From contig JAJXWE010000159.1 of the NCBI GenBank assembly GCA_021781775.1, positions 1 through 5,148 on the forward strand: a stretch of 5,148 nt of DNA, given 5' to 3'. The notes below the pieces were generated by a model, which was not told where the DNA came from, did not search any database, and saw only the letters and a program-made list of their open reading frames with translations. The stretch is from Pseudomonadota bacterium (GTDB lineage: Bacteria; Pseudomonadota; Gammaproteobacteria; Steroidobacterales; Steroidobacteraceae). A program made the position numbers and the translations under genes. Shown here piece by piece: positions 1 to 5,148 of the stretch (positions within the stretch are counted from its first letter, which is position 1; each line of letters begins with the position of its first letter).

Positions 1-123
1 GAGGATGCCGCCCAGGATGCCGAGAATGATGTCGACGACGATGCCGTAGCCGCCGCCCTTCATGACTTTGCCGGCTCCCCAACCCGCGATGAGACCGACG
101 ATCAACCAGGTGATGATGCCCAT
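1..123 (-). CDS. GlsB/YeaQ/YmgE-family small membrane protein, N-terminal part
   Basis: The 41 visible codons run from an ATG to the left edge of the window. They read MGIITWLIVGLIAGWGAGKV, then a Met-Lys-Gly-Gly-Gly-Tyr turn, then a second glycine-rich hydrophobic stretch with the pattern DIILGILGG. Two short Gly-rich membrane helices separated by a K-x-x-x-G-G-G loop are the hallmark of the GlsB/YeaQ/YmgE (transglycosylase-associated) family, whose members are usually about 80-90 residues, so roughly half is missing here. The start is supported by a GGGAGG ribosome site (128-133) ending four bases before the ATG. These proteins sit in the inner membrane and are often induced by general stress; their biochemical role is unknown. 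The gene lies downstream of the ABC transporter genes on the same strand but has its own likely promoter. Family assignment is firm; function is not. Confidence 0.88.
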   Translation of the reverse strand, partial: MGIITWLIVGLIAGWGAGKVMKGGGYGIVVDIILGILGGIL

Positions 124-222
124 GACCCCTCCCGTTGAACCGCTGCGTGAAACCCCGCCGAGGTCGCCTCTGCCGATCGCGCTCCGGGGCGCGCCGGCCC
201 TTGTTGTTCTCGTGCCGCAGCG

Positions 223-251
223 ATGATACGCCGGGTGCCGGACCCTCACAA
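223..251 (-). promoter_or_regulatory. Candidate sigma-70 promoter for the GlsB-family gene
   Basis: On the minus strand a TTGTGA -35 box (251-246, 4 of 6 consensus) is followed after exactly 17 bases by a TATCAT -10 box (228-223, 5 of 6). Transcription would start near 216, giving a leader of about 90 bases before the ATG at 123. The -35 box overlaps the downstream arm of the hairpin that ends the transporter gene. Assignment rests on consensus match and spacing only. Confidence 0.4.
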
Positions 252-272
252 CGCGCCGCGCCGGTGAGGGTC
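241..272 (-). terminator. Terminator-like hairpin at the end of the permease-ATPase gene
   Basis: A perfect 9-bp inverted repeat, GACCCTCAC (241-249) and GTGAGGGTC (264-272), encloses a 14-base GC-rich loop. It begins at the last base of the TAG stop codon of the transporter gene (272-274). On the minus-strand transcript the stem is not followed by a U-run, so it is not a textbook intrinsic terminator. It could stop transcription in a GC-rich genome, or protect the 3' end of the mRNA. The repeat is seen directly; the termination role is inferred. Confidence 0.5.
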
Positions 273-2119
273 TAGGCCAGCGGCCAGACCTGCACCCGCT
301 CGACGTCGAGGTCGAATCGCACGGATTGACCGGGCCCGAGGTCCGCACCACAGGCCGCGCCGATGCACGCATCCCCGCAGCGGATCATCGCCCGGGGAAG
401 CGGGCCGGGGACGAGCGCTTCCACGGTGCCGTGGTAGCGCCCGGCCGCGTGCAGCCAGACGCGGTCGGCCGGTACGCTCCAGCCGAGCCGACCGGGAGGC
501 AGCGGCGGACCTGGCAGCTCGAGCGCCACGCCCTGTCCGAGAGCGAGGCGCGCCGGCGCCTCGGCGCGTCCGGTGGCGATGTTGTCAGCGCCCAGCAGGC
601 GTGCGGCCCGCTCGTTGACCGGGCGGCGCAGCACTTCGGCGGCCGGCCCGCTCTGCAGCGGTCGTCCGTCGCAGAGCAGAAGGACGTCATCGGCCAGCAG
701 CATCGCCTCGCCGGGGTCGTGCGTGACCAGCAGCGTGGTGAGCGGCAACTCGTTCTGCAGGGTCCGCAGCTCGCGGCGCAGGGCGGCACGCAGCGGCGCA
801 TCGAGGGCCGAGAACGGCTCATCGAGCAGCAGCAGATCCACCGGTCGTACGAGCGCGCGGGCGAGGGCGACCCGCTGCTGCTGGCCGAGGGACAGCTGCA
901 TGGGCCGGCGGCCGAGCAGGTCGGTCAGCTCGAGCCGCTCGAGCCAGCGCGCCGCGAGTGCCGGGTCGGCACCAGCCGGGAAGCGCAGCTGGCGCTGCAC
1001 GTCGAGGTGTGGAAACAGCGCGTAGCTCTGCGGCACGTAGCCGACGCGCCGCAGGTTCGGCTCGAGTCCGGCGAGCTCCCGAGCGCCGAGGCGGACCACG
1101 GCGTGCTCGGCGCGTTCCAGTCCGGCGATCAGCTTCAGAGTCAGCGACTTGCCCGAGCCGGACGGCCCGAGAATCGCCAGGCGGCGTGCGGGGCTCGACC
1201 AGTCCACCGTGAGACGGAAGCCTTGCAGCAGCTTGTCGAGCGCCAGGTGCAGCCCGCCCGTCTCGCCGGGCGCGACCGCGGGCCTTACGGCAGGGCGCGG
1301 TGCGGCCGCGATGGGCGGGCTCGGCCGGCGCGGCGCTTGGCGCCCGCCGGCGCGGTTGCCGAGAATCAGGATCGCGAGCGCGAGCGCGATCGCCGGCAGC
1401 AGCACCGGGAGCATGGCCGGCAGGCCTTGCTCGCCGAAGGCGACGTAGGTGTACACGGGCAAAGAGTAGGGGTGGTAGGCGACCATCACCGTCGCGCCGA
1501 ACTCGCCGAAGGCGCGCAGCCAGGCCAGCAGCAGCCCGGCGAGCAGCGCCCCACGGGCAGCTGGCAGGCTGGCGCGCACGAACACCGCGAGGCGGCCGCG
1601 ACCGAGGGTCGCCGCGACGTCCTCCAGGGCCGGATCGATCGCCTCGAATGCCGAGCGGGCGGCGATGATGACGAAAGGGGCGGAGACGAATGCCTCAGCC
1701 AGCACGATGCCCGCGAACGAGTCGGTGAGCGCGCCGTGGGTCAGGCGGCCGAGCGGCGCGTCATATCCCAGCAGAAACAACAGCAGGATGCCGCTCGCGA
1801 GCGGCGGCAGCGCCAGCGGCAGTTGGATCAGGAAGCCGAGCAGGCCCATGGCCCGGCCACGCACCCGTGCCAGCAGAAATCCGAGCGGGACGCCGCAAAG
1901 CGCCGTGAGCAGTGTGGCGACGCTCGCACTGGCGACGGACGTCACGCACGCGCGCGCCAGCGCGGCATAGTCGATGCCGTTCCAGCGCGTCTGGAGCGCA
2001 GCCTGCACGCCCGCGAGCAGCGGTGCGAGCAGATAGACCGCCAACAGCCCGGCGAGCCAGGGCAGAGGCGAGGCGACCTTGCGCCTCATGCGGGACGACC
2101 ATGCTCGCTCAGGGGGCAC
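272..2119 (-). CDS. Fused molybdate/tungstate-type ABC transporter permease and ATPase (ModB-ModC-like)
   Basis: One 615-residue protein carries both inner-membrane and ATP-hydrolysing parts of an oxyanion importer. Residues 1-255 form a ModB/CysT-type permease with about six membrane segments, an EAA loop (E166 to G175 and onward) and the family motif LRAFGEFGATVMV (201-213). A Pro/Ala/Arg-rich linker (about 255-288) leads to the ATPase: Walker A GPSGSGKS (318-325), Q-loop Q364, signature LSLGQ (409-413), Walker B ending LLLLDE (429-434), D-loop SALD (437-440) and switch H467. The tail (about 545-615) looks like a single TOBE/MOP anion-binding domain. The signature differs from the usual LSGGQ. 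The start is uncertain: GTG at 2119 has only a weak GGA before it; ATG at 2089 (605 residues) also fits and begins just before the first membrane helix. The gene follows the binding-protein gene by 33 bases. Transporter class is certain; substrate is inferred. Confidence 0.93.
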   Translation of the reverse strand: MPPERAWSSRMRRKVASPLPWLAGLLAVYLLAPLLAGVQAALQTRWNGIDYAALARACVTSVASASVATLLTALCGVPLGFLLARVRGRAMGLLGFLIQLPLALPPLASGILLLFLLGYDAPLGRLTHGALTDSFAGIVLAEAFVSAPFVIIAARSAFEAIDPALEDVAATLGRGRLAVFVRASLPAARGALLAGLLLAWLRAFGEFGATVMVAYHPYSLPVYTYVAFGEQGLPAMLPVLLPAIALALAILILGNRAGGRQAPRRPSPPIAAAPRPAVRPAVAPGETGGLHLALDKLLQGFRLTVDWSSPARRLAILGPSGSGKSLTLKLIAGLERAEHAVVRLGARELAGLEPNLRRVGYVPQSYALFPHLDVQRQLRFPAGADPALAARWLERLELTDLLGRRPMQLSLGQQQRVALARALVRPVDLLLLDEPFSALDAPLRAALRRELRTLQNELPLTTLLVTHDPGEAMLLADDVLLLCDGRPLQSGPAAEVLRRPVNERAARLLGADNIATGRAEAPARLALGQGVALELPGPPLPPGRLGWSVPADRVWLHAAGRYHGTVEALVPGPLPRAMIRCGDACIGAACGADLGPGQSVRFDLDVERVQVWPLA

Positions 2120-2120
2120 C

Positions 2121-2149
2121 CCGCGTCCGGCAGCCCCCGCCGGTTGCGG
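2121..2149 (-). promoter_or_regulatory. Intercistronic stem-loop between binding-protein and transporter genes
   Basis: The 33-base gap between the two importer genes is almost wholly an inverted repeat. Arms CCGC (2121-2124) plus CCGGC (2127-2131) pair with GCCGG (2139-2143) plus GCGG (2146-2149), giving 9 pairs interrupted by one symmetrical 2x2 internal loop, with a 7-base apical loop. On the mRNA the downstream arm covers the sequence just before the GTG start at 2119. Such a hairpin could protect the upstream binding-protein message or limit translation of the transporter. Structure is seen directly; role is inferred. Confidence 0.5.
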
Positions 2150-2152
2150 ATC

Positions 2153-3061
2153 TCATGGTCGCGGGCCGTCTGTCAGGAGGGGGCGCAGCGCCGCTGGGAG
2201 CGCCGCGGCGTCGCCGCTGAGCACCGGCCGCTCGACGCCGAGGCCGTGCGCGCGCATGAGCTGGCGGCCCTCGGGACCGAGCAGGAACGCCACGAAGGCC
2301 GCGGCTGCGCGCGGGTGCGGCGCATCGCGCAGGATGGCGATGGTGTAGAGGGCCTGCGGGGTGATCGCGCGGGGCAGCCGCACGCTCGGAATATGCGCCG
2401 CAGCGGTCTCGGTCGAGTAGAAGAACCCCGCATCGAGCTGCCCGGATTGCAGCCGCCCGACGAGGGCTTCCTCGGGCAACACCTGTGCGGGGTTCTCCGC
2501 CGCGCCGAGTACGCGGCGCGCGAGACCCGGCTCGTGATAGTAGGTGGCGGCGCGGTTGAGCAGCAGGATCGTCAGCCGCCCCTTCGGATCCAGCTTCGGA
2601 TCGGTGCGGCCGAGACGCAGGCCGGGCTGGCGCAGCACCCGGTACCAGGGCCGCGACCGCCACAGCGCCGCAAAGCGGCTGTGCGCATTGTAGCCGATCA
2701 CCAGCGGCGAGCGGGCGAACAGCAGGTACGCGGCGATCCGGTTGCCGTGGCGCAGGCCCATCAGTCGGGCATTGACCGCCGGGGCGGCGCTGAGAAAGAC
2801 ATCGGCACGGCGCAGATGCGCGGCGATCTCGTTGGCGAGCAACTGTGAGCCGCCGGCATAGCCCCGGAAGCGGTCCCCACTGGCCCGATCGAAGGCCGGG
2901 CCGACCGAGCGCTCCATCAGGTTCACCAGCGAGCCGGCATAAAGCACGGTCACCTCCGTGCCCGCGCTCACCGTCCTCGGTGCCGCGCCGAGCAGCGCCC
3001 CGATCAGGACGAGCGCGGTGAGGCCGGCGCGGCGCACGCCGATCGCGGCACGTCGGCCCAT
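2153..3061 (-). CDS. Secreted molybdate/tungstate-type (ModA/WtpA-like) ABC substrate-binding protein
   Basis: This 302-residue protein should capture an oxyanion in the periplasm and deliver it to the fused transporter encoded 33 bases downstream. Residues 1-33 are a signal peptide: an Arg-rich start, a hydrophobic core LTALVLIGALLGAA (14-27) and a likely cut after VSA (31-33). No lipobox Cys is present. The mature part has landmarks of the ModA/WtpA group: VTVLYAGSL (37-45), GGSQ (70-73), ADVFLSA (86-92), the DPKLDPKG loop (154-161) and a Leu-Gln-Ser-Gly-Gln-Leu-Asp segment (204-210). S44 and S72 are likely anion contacts. Resemblance is closer to WtpA-like proteins than to E. coli ModA. 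The start is the ATG at 3061, backed by a GAGGAA ribosome site; the frame stays open to a TTG at 3115, but that would place 18 extra charged residues before the signal peptide. Molybdate or tungstate is the likely ligand; sulfate is less likely. Confidence 0.88.
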   Translation of the reverse strand: MGRRAAIGVRRAGLTALVLIGALLGAAPRTVSAGTEVTVLYAGSLVNLMERSVGPAFDRASGDRFRGYAGGSQLLANEIAAHLRRADVFLSAAPAVNARLMGLRHGNRIAAYLLFARSPLVIGYNAHSRFAALWRSRPWYRVLRQPGLRLGRTDPKLDPKGRLTILLLNRAATYYHEPGLARRVLGAAENPAQVLPEEALVGRLQSGQLDAGFFYSTETAAAHIPSVRLPRAITPQALYTIAILRDAPHPRAAAAFVAFLLGPEGRQLMRAHGLGVERPVLSGDAAALPAALRPLLTDGPRP

Positions 3062-3155
3062 GATGCTCGTTCCTCGATGGCGCACCGGTTCTGACACGGT
3101 TGGATCGTACAACAAAGTCCGGCGCGCGGTCCGTCGGCGGCCGGGGAGGTCGGGC
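3062..3155. other. Intergenic spacer between pip and the binding-protein gene
   Basis: This 94-bp gap should carry the importer's promoter if the importer is not read through from pip. I see no good -35/-10 pair; the best is a TACGAT (3104-3109, minus strand, 4 of 6) without a -35 partner. A short inverted repeat GTTG-7-CAAC spans 3099-3113. No ModE-type operator (paired TATA-rich half-sites) and no clear intrinsic terminator for pip are visible. Confidence 0.5.
3070..3075 (-). promoter_or_regulatory. Ribosome binding site of the binding-protein gene
   Basis: GAGGAA on the minus strand ends eight bases before the ATG at 3061. It decides the start in favour of this ATG over the upstream in-frame TTG at 3115. 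Confidence 0.75.
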
Positions 3156-4133
3156 CTAGCGGAAGCGGTCGGTGGCGCTCACCAGCTCGTGCACGGTGCC
3201 CCGCTCCATCGCGGAGTGGCCGGCGTCGGGCACGACGCGCAGGTCCGCTTCAGGCCACGCGCGGTGCAGGTCCCACGCGCTGCGCATCGGACACACGACG
3301 TCATAGCGGCCTTGCACGATGACCGCCGGAATGTGGCGAATGCGCTGGACGTCCTCGAGCAGTTGCCCATCCGACTGGAAGAATCCGCGGTTGACGAAGT
3401 AGTGACACTCGATACGGGCAAACGCCTCCGCGTAGGTGCCGTCGGCAAACTTCGCGACGTAGTTGGCCGAGGTGAGCAGGTAGCTCGTCGCGCCTTCCCA
3501 GCTCGACCAGGCCTGGGCGGCCCGCACGCGCACCGTGGGGTCGCTGCTCGTGAGGCGTGCATAGTAGGCGCGCATCATGTCGGCGCGCTCCTCCAGCGGA
3601 ATGGGCTCGACGTAGCGCTCCCAAAGATCGGGAAACAGCGCCGCGGCGCCACCGGGGCTCTGGTAGAACCACTCCAGCTCCCAGCGGCGCAGCAGAAAGA
3701 TCCCGCGCAGCACCAGCTCGGTCACGCGCGCGGGGTGCGTTTCGGCGTAGGCGAGTGCCAGCGTCGAGCCCCAGGATCCGCCAAACACCAGCCAGCGGGG
3801 GATGCCGAGGTGCTCGCGCAGCCGCTCGATGTCCTCGACCAGGTGCCAGGTGGTGTTGTCGGTCAGCTCCGCGTGCGGGCGGCTGCGGCCGCAGCCGCGC
3901 TGGTCGAGCAGCACGATCCGGTAATGTTGGGGGTCGAAGAAGCGGCGCATCTTCGGATCCGTGCCGCCGCCCGGGCCGCCGTGCAGGAACAGCGCCGGCT
4001 TGCCCTGAGGATTGCCGCTTTCCTCGAAGTAGATCTCGTGCAGCTCGGACACGCGCAGCCGGTCGGTGCGATACGGCTTGACGGGTGGGTACAGCCGGCG
4101 ACGGGCGCGCGCGGCTCGTGCGGGGCTCATCAT
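3156..4133 (-). CDS. pip: Proline iminopeptidase (peptidase family S33)
   Basis: This 325-residue cytoplasmic alpha/beta-hydrolase removes N-terminal proline from peptides. The match is nearly complete: LYPPVKPYRTDRLRVSELHE (14-33) is the conserved family N-terminus, HGGPGGG (51-57) forms the oxyanion-hole loop, DQRGCGRS (77-84) follows, and the nucleophile is S120 in GGSWGS (118-123). D278 in GRYDVVCP and H306 in DAGHS complete the triad. E213 (in SWEG) and E242 (in ECHYF) match the acidic residues that hold the substrate amino group in this family. Length is typical (about 310-325). Two ATGs lie side by side at 4133 and 4130, with only a weak ribosome site before them, and the first nine or so residues are an Arg/Ala-rich extension compared with relatives. 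It lies divergent to holA and 94 bases before the importer on the same strand. It shows no functional link to either. Confidence 0.95.
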   Translation of the reverse strand: MMSPARAARARRRLYPPVKPYRTDRLRVSELHEIYFEESGNPQGKPALFLHGGPGGGTDPKMRRFFDPQHYRIVLLDQRGCGRSRPHAELTDNTTWHLVEDIERLREHLGIPRWLVFGGSWGSTLALAYAETHPARVTELVLRGIFLLRRWELEWFYQSPGGAAALFPDLWERYVEPIPLEERADMMRAYYARLTSSDPTVRVRAAQAWSSWEGATSYLLTSANYVAKFADGTYAEAFARIECHYFVNRGFFQSDGQLLEDVQRIRHIPAVIVQGRYDVVCPMRSAWDLHRAWPEADLRVVPDAGHSAMERGTVHELVSATDRFR

Positions 4134-4194
4134 CGCGGCAGCCTAGCAGATCGTTGCGGCGAGTGGCCACGAGCGGCCGGCGGCGCTCGCCGGC

Positions 4195-4200
4195 TATAAT
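4195..4200 (+). promoter_or_regulatory. Candidate -10 box of the holA promoter
   Basis: A perfect TATAAT lies 27 bases before the holA TTG, in the 94-bp gap divergent from pip. Transcription would begin near 4207, leaving a leader of about 20 bases. No -35 box is recognisable at 16-18 bases upstream (the sequence there is GC-rich), and there is no TG extension. Two copies of the palindrome GCCGGC flank the box, at 4189-4194 and 4205-4210. Confidence 0.55.
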
Positions 4201-4227
4201 GCCAGCCGGCCTCCGTGGCGCACTCGC

Positions 4228-5148
4228 TTGAAACTCACTCCCGACGCTCTCGAGGCGCACCTGGCGCAGAAACTGCTGCCGGTGTACCTGATCTCCGGTG
4301 ATGAACCGCTGCTCGCCGGCGAGGCGGCGGACGAGGTGCGCGCGCGCGCGCGCGCCGCGGGGTTCACCGAGCGGGAGGTTTATTTCATCGAGCGGGCGGC
4401 CGACTGGGAGGCGGTGCGCGCCGCCGCCGGGATGCTCTCGCTGTTCGGCGCGCGGCGCGTGCTCGAAGTACGCCTGGCGAGCGCGCGGCCCGGCGCGGCC
4501 GGCGGCGGCGTGCTCGCCACGCTCGCCGAGCGCGGCGATCCGGAGACGGTACTGCTGATCCTGGCCCCGCGCCTGGATCGCGAGGCGCAGGCGGCCAAGT
4601 GGGTGCAGGCGGTGCAGGCGCACGGCGCCTGGGTGCCGGTCTGGCCGCTGGAGGCCGGACCGTTTGCCGCCTGGCTGCGTGCGCGCAGCCGGCGCATGGG
4701 CCTGACGCTCGAGGCACCGGCGCTCGAACTGCTGGCCGAGCGCACCGAAGGCAACCTGCTGGCAGCCCATCAGGAGCTCGAGAAACTGCGGCTGCTCGGA
4801 CCGGGGCAGCCCGGTGGCGCCGCGGCGCTCGAGGCCGTTGCCGACAGCGCGCGGTTCGACGTGTTCCGTCTGTCCGAGGCGGCGCTCGGCGGTAATGCCG
4901 CCCGGGCGCTGCGTGTGCTCGCCGGGCTGCGCGCCGAAGGTACCGAGCCGACGCTGGTCCTGTGGGCCCTGGTCAAGGCGCTGCGCGACCTGTCGGGCGC
5001 TCTCGGCCGGCCGGGTGGCGCGGGGCGCGCCTGGCAGCGCCCGAGTCCGGGGCTCGATGCGGCCGTGCGCCGCGCGGGCCGCCTGTCGCTGCGCGCCCTG
5101 ATGGTGCGCGCGGCGCGGGCCGATCGGATGATCAAGGGACGTCTCGGC
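4228..5148 (+). CDS. holA: DNA polymerase III delta subunit (clamp loader), C-terminus cut by window edge
   Basis: HolA is the clamp-loader subunit that opens the beta sliding clamp so it can be loaded on primed DNA. The 307 visible codons stay open to the window edge; the E. coli protein is 343 residues, so some 30-40 are missing. Recognisable stretches are KLTPDALEAHL (2-12), the conserved PVYLISGDEPLL (18-29), MLSLFGARRVLEVRL (69-83), the TEGNLLAAHQELEKLRLL segment (173-190), and the domain-III helix pair around GTEPTLVLWALVKALRDL (238-255). No P-loop is present, as expected for delta. The start is TTG at 4228: the reading frame then begins exactly where relatives begin (M-x-L-x-P-D/E-x-L), and no ATG or GTG lies in frame between the -10 box and it. 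No Shine-Dalgarno sequence is evident. Relatives usually lie directly behind leuS-lptE; here the upstream neighbour is divergent pip. Confidence 0.93.
   Translation, partial: MKLTPDALEAHLAQKLLPVYLISGDEPLLAGEAADEVRARARAAGFTEREVYFIERAADWEAVRAAAGMLSLFGARRVLEVRLASARPGAAGGGVLATLAERGDPETVLLILAPRLDREAQAAKWVQAVQAHGAWVPVWPLEAGPFAAWLRARSRRMGLTLEAPALELLAERTEGNLLAAHQELEKLRLLGPGQPGGAAALEAVADSARFDVFRLSEAALGGNAARALRVLAGLRAEGTEPTLVLWALVKALRDLSGALGRPGGAGRAWQRPSPGLDAAVRRAGRLSLRALMVRAARADRMIKGRLG
4338..4355 (+). repeat. GC dinucleotide repeat within holA
   Basis: Nine uninterrupted GC units lie inside the holA frame and encode alternating Arg/Ala in an early helix (about residues 38-43). Alternating purine-pyrimidine runs of this kind can slip during replication or adopt Z-DNA. 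In a genome this GC-rich it may simply reflect codon choice. Confidence 0.6.

Noticed and set aside
178..193. Small CGCGC/GCGCG hairpin in the leader of the GlsB-family gene
   Set aside because: It has five GC pairs with a 6-base loop in very GC-rich sequence, which is likely by chance, and there is no link to the ribosome site or start.
326..2848. An 840-codon open frame on the plus strand
   Set aside because: It runs antisense to both importer genes, which have complete family motifs. Its translation is rich in Arg, Gln, Gly and Ala with no recognisable domain. Such long shadow frames are expected opposite high-GC genes.
3062..3115. N-terminal extension of the binding protein from TTG at 3115
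   Set aside because: The extension would put 18 polar and charged residues before a clean signal peptide, while ATG 3061 has a good GAGGAA ribosome site.
3062..3155. ModE operator before the importer
   Set aside because: I looked for paired TATA-rich half-sites and saw none; only a 4-bp-arm inverted repeat is present.
4134..4194. A promoter for pip on the minus strand
   Set aside because: No hexamer pair with acceptable match and spacing was found; the only AT-rich patch is the holA TATAAT, which does not read as a -10 box on the other strand.
2958..4199. A 413-codon open frame on the plus strand
   Set aside because: It is antisense to pip, which has a full catalytic triad, and also crosses the signal-peptide region of the binding protein. 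Its composition is typical of a shadow frame.
3301..4770. A 489-codon open frame on the minus strand spanning pip and holA
   Set aside because: It overlaps pip out of frame and lies antisense to holA. The product is low-complexity Arg/Ala/Pro with no family resemblance.

Overview
The window is GC-rich bacterial chromosome. It looks gammaproteobacterial: the HolA protein keeps the gammaproteobacterial arrangement, and the proline iminopeptidase and GlsB/YeaQ-type genes are common in that class. This is inference, and I cannot name a genus. There are no rRNA or tRNA genes, CRISPR arrays, insertion sequences or phage genes. Coding density is high, and nearly all the sequence is explained by five genes.

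Layout from left to right: (1) the N-terminal half of a small GlsB/YeaQ/YmgE-family membrane protein on the minus strand, cut by the left edge; (2) a 148-bp spacer holding a strong hairpin and a likely promoter; (3) on the minus strand, a two-gene molybdate/tungstate-type ABC importer, transcribed as a secreted binding protein (2153-3061) and then a single polypeptide joining the permease and the ATPase (272-2119); (4) a proline iminopeptidase (pip) on the minus strand; (5) a 94-bp divergent spacer with a perfect TATAAT box; (6) holA, the delta subunit of the DNA polymerase III clamp loader, on the plus strand, starting at TTG and running off the right edge.

The importer is a complete uptake system in two genes. 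The exported binding protein captures an oxyanion in the periplasm, and the fused permease-ATPase probably dimerises to form the transport core. A 29-bp stem-loop lies in the 33-bp gap between the two genes, and a perfect 9-bp inverted repeat overlaps the end of the second. Such elements could set the binding-protein-to-transporter ratio and end the transcript. No ModE-like operator or molybdenum-cofactor gene is visible, so molybdate versus tungstate (or another oxyanion) is not settled.

I found no convincing previously undescribed system. The points most worth a second look are the permease-ATPase fusion with its altered ABC signature (LSLGQ), the intercistronic hairpin, the overlap of a terminator-like hairpin with the promoter of the next gene, and holA lying away from its usual lptE neighbour.
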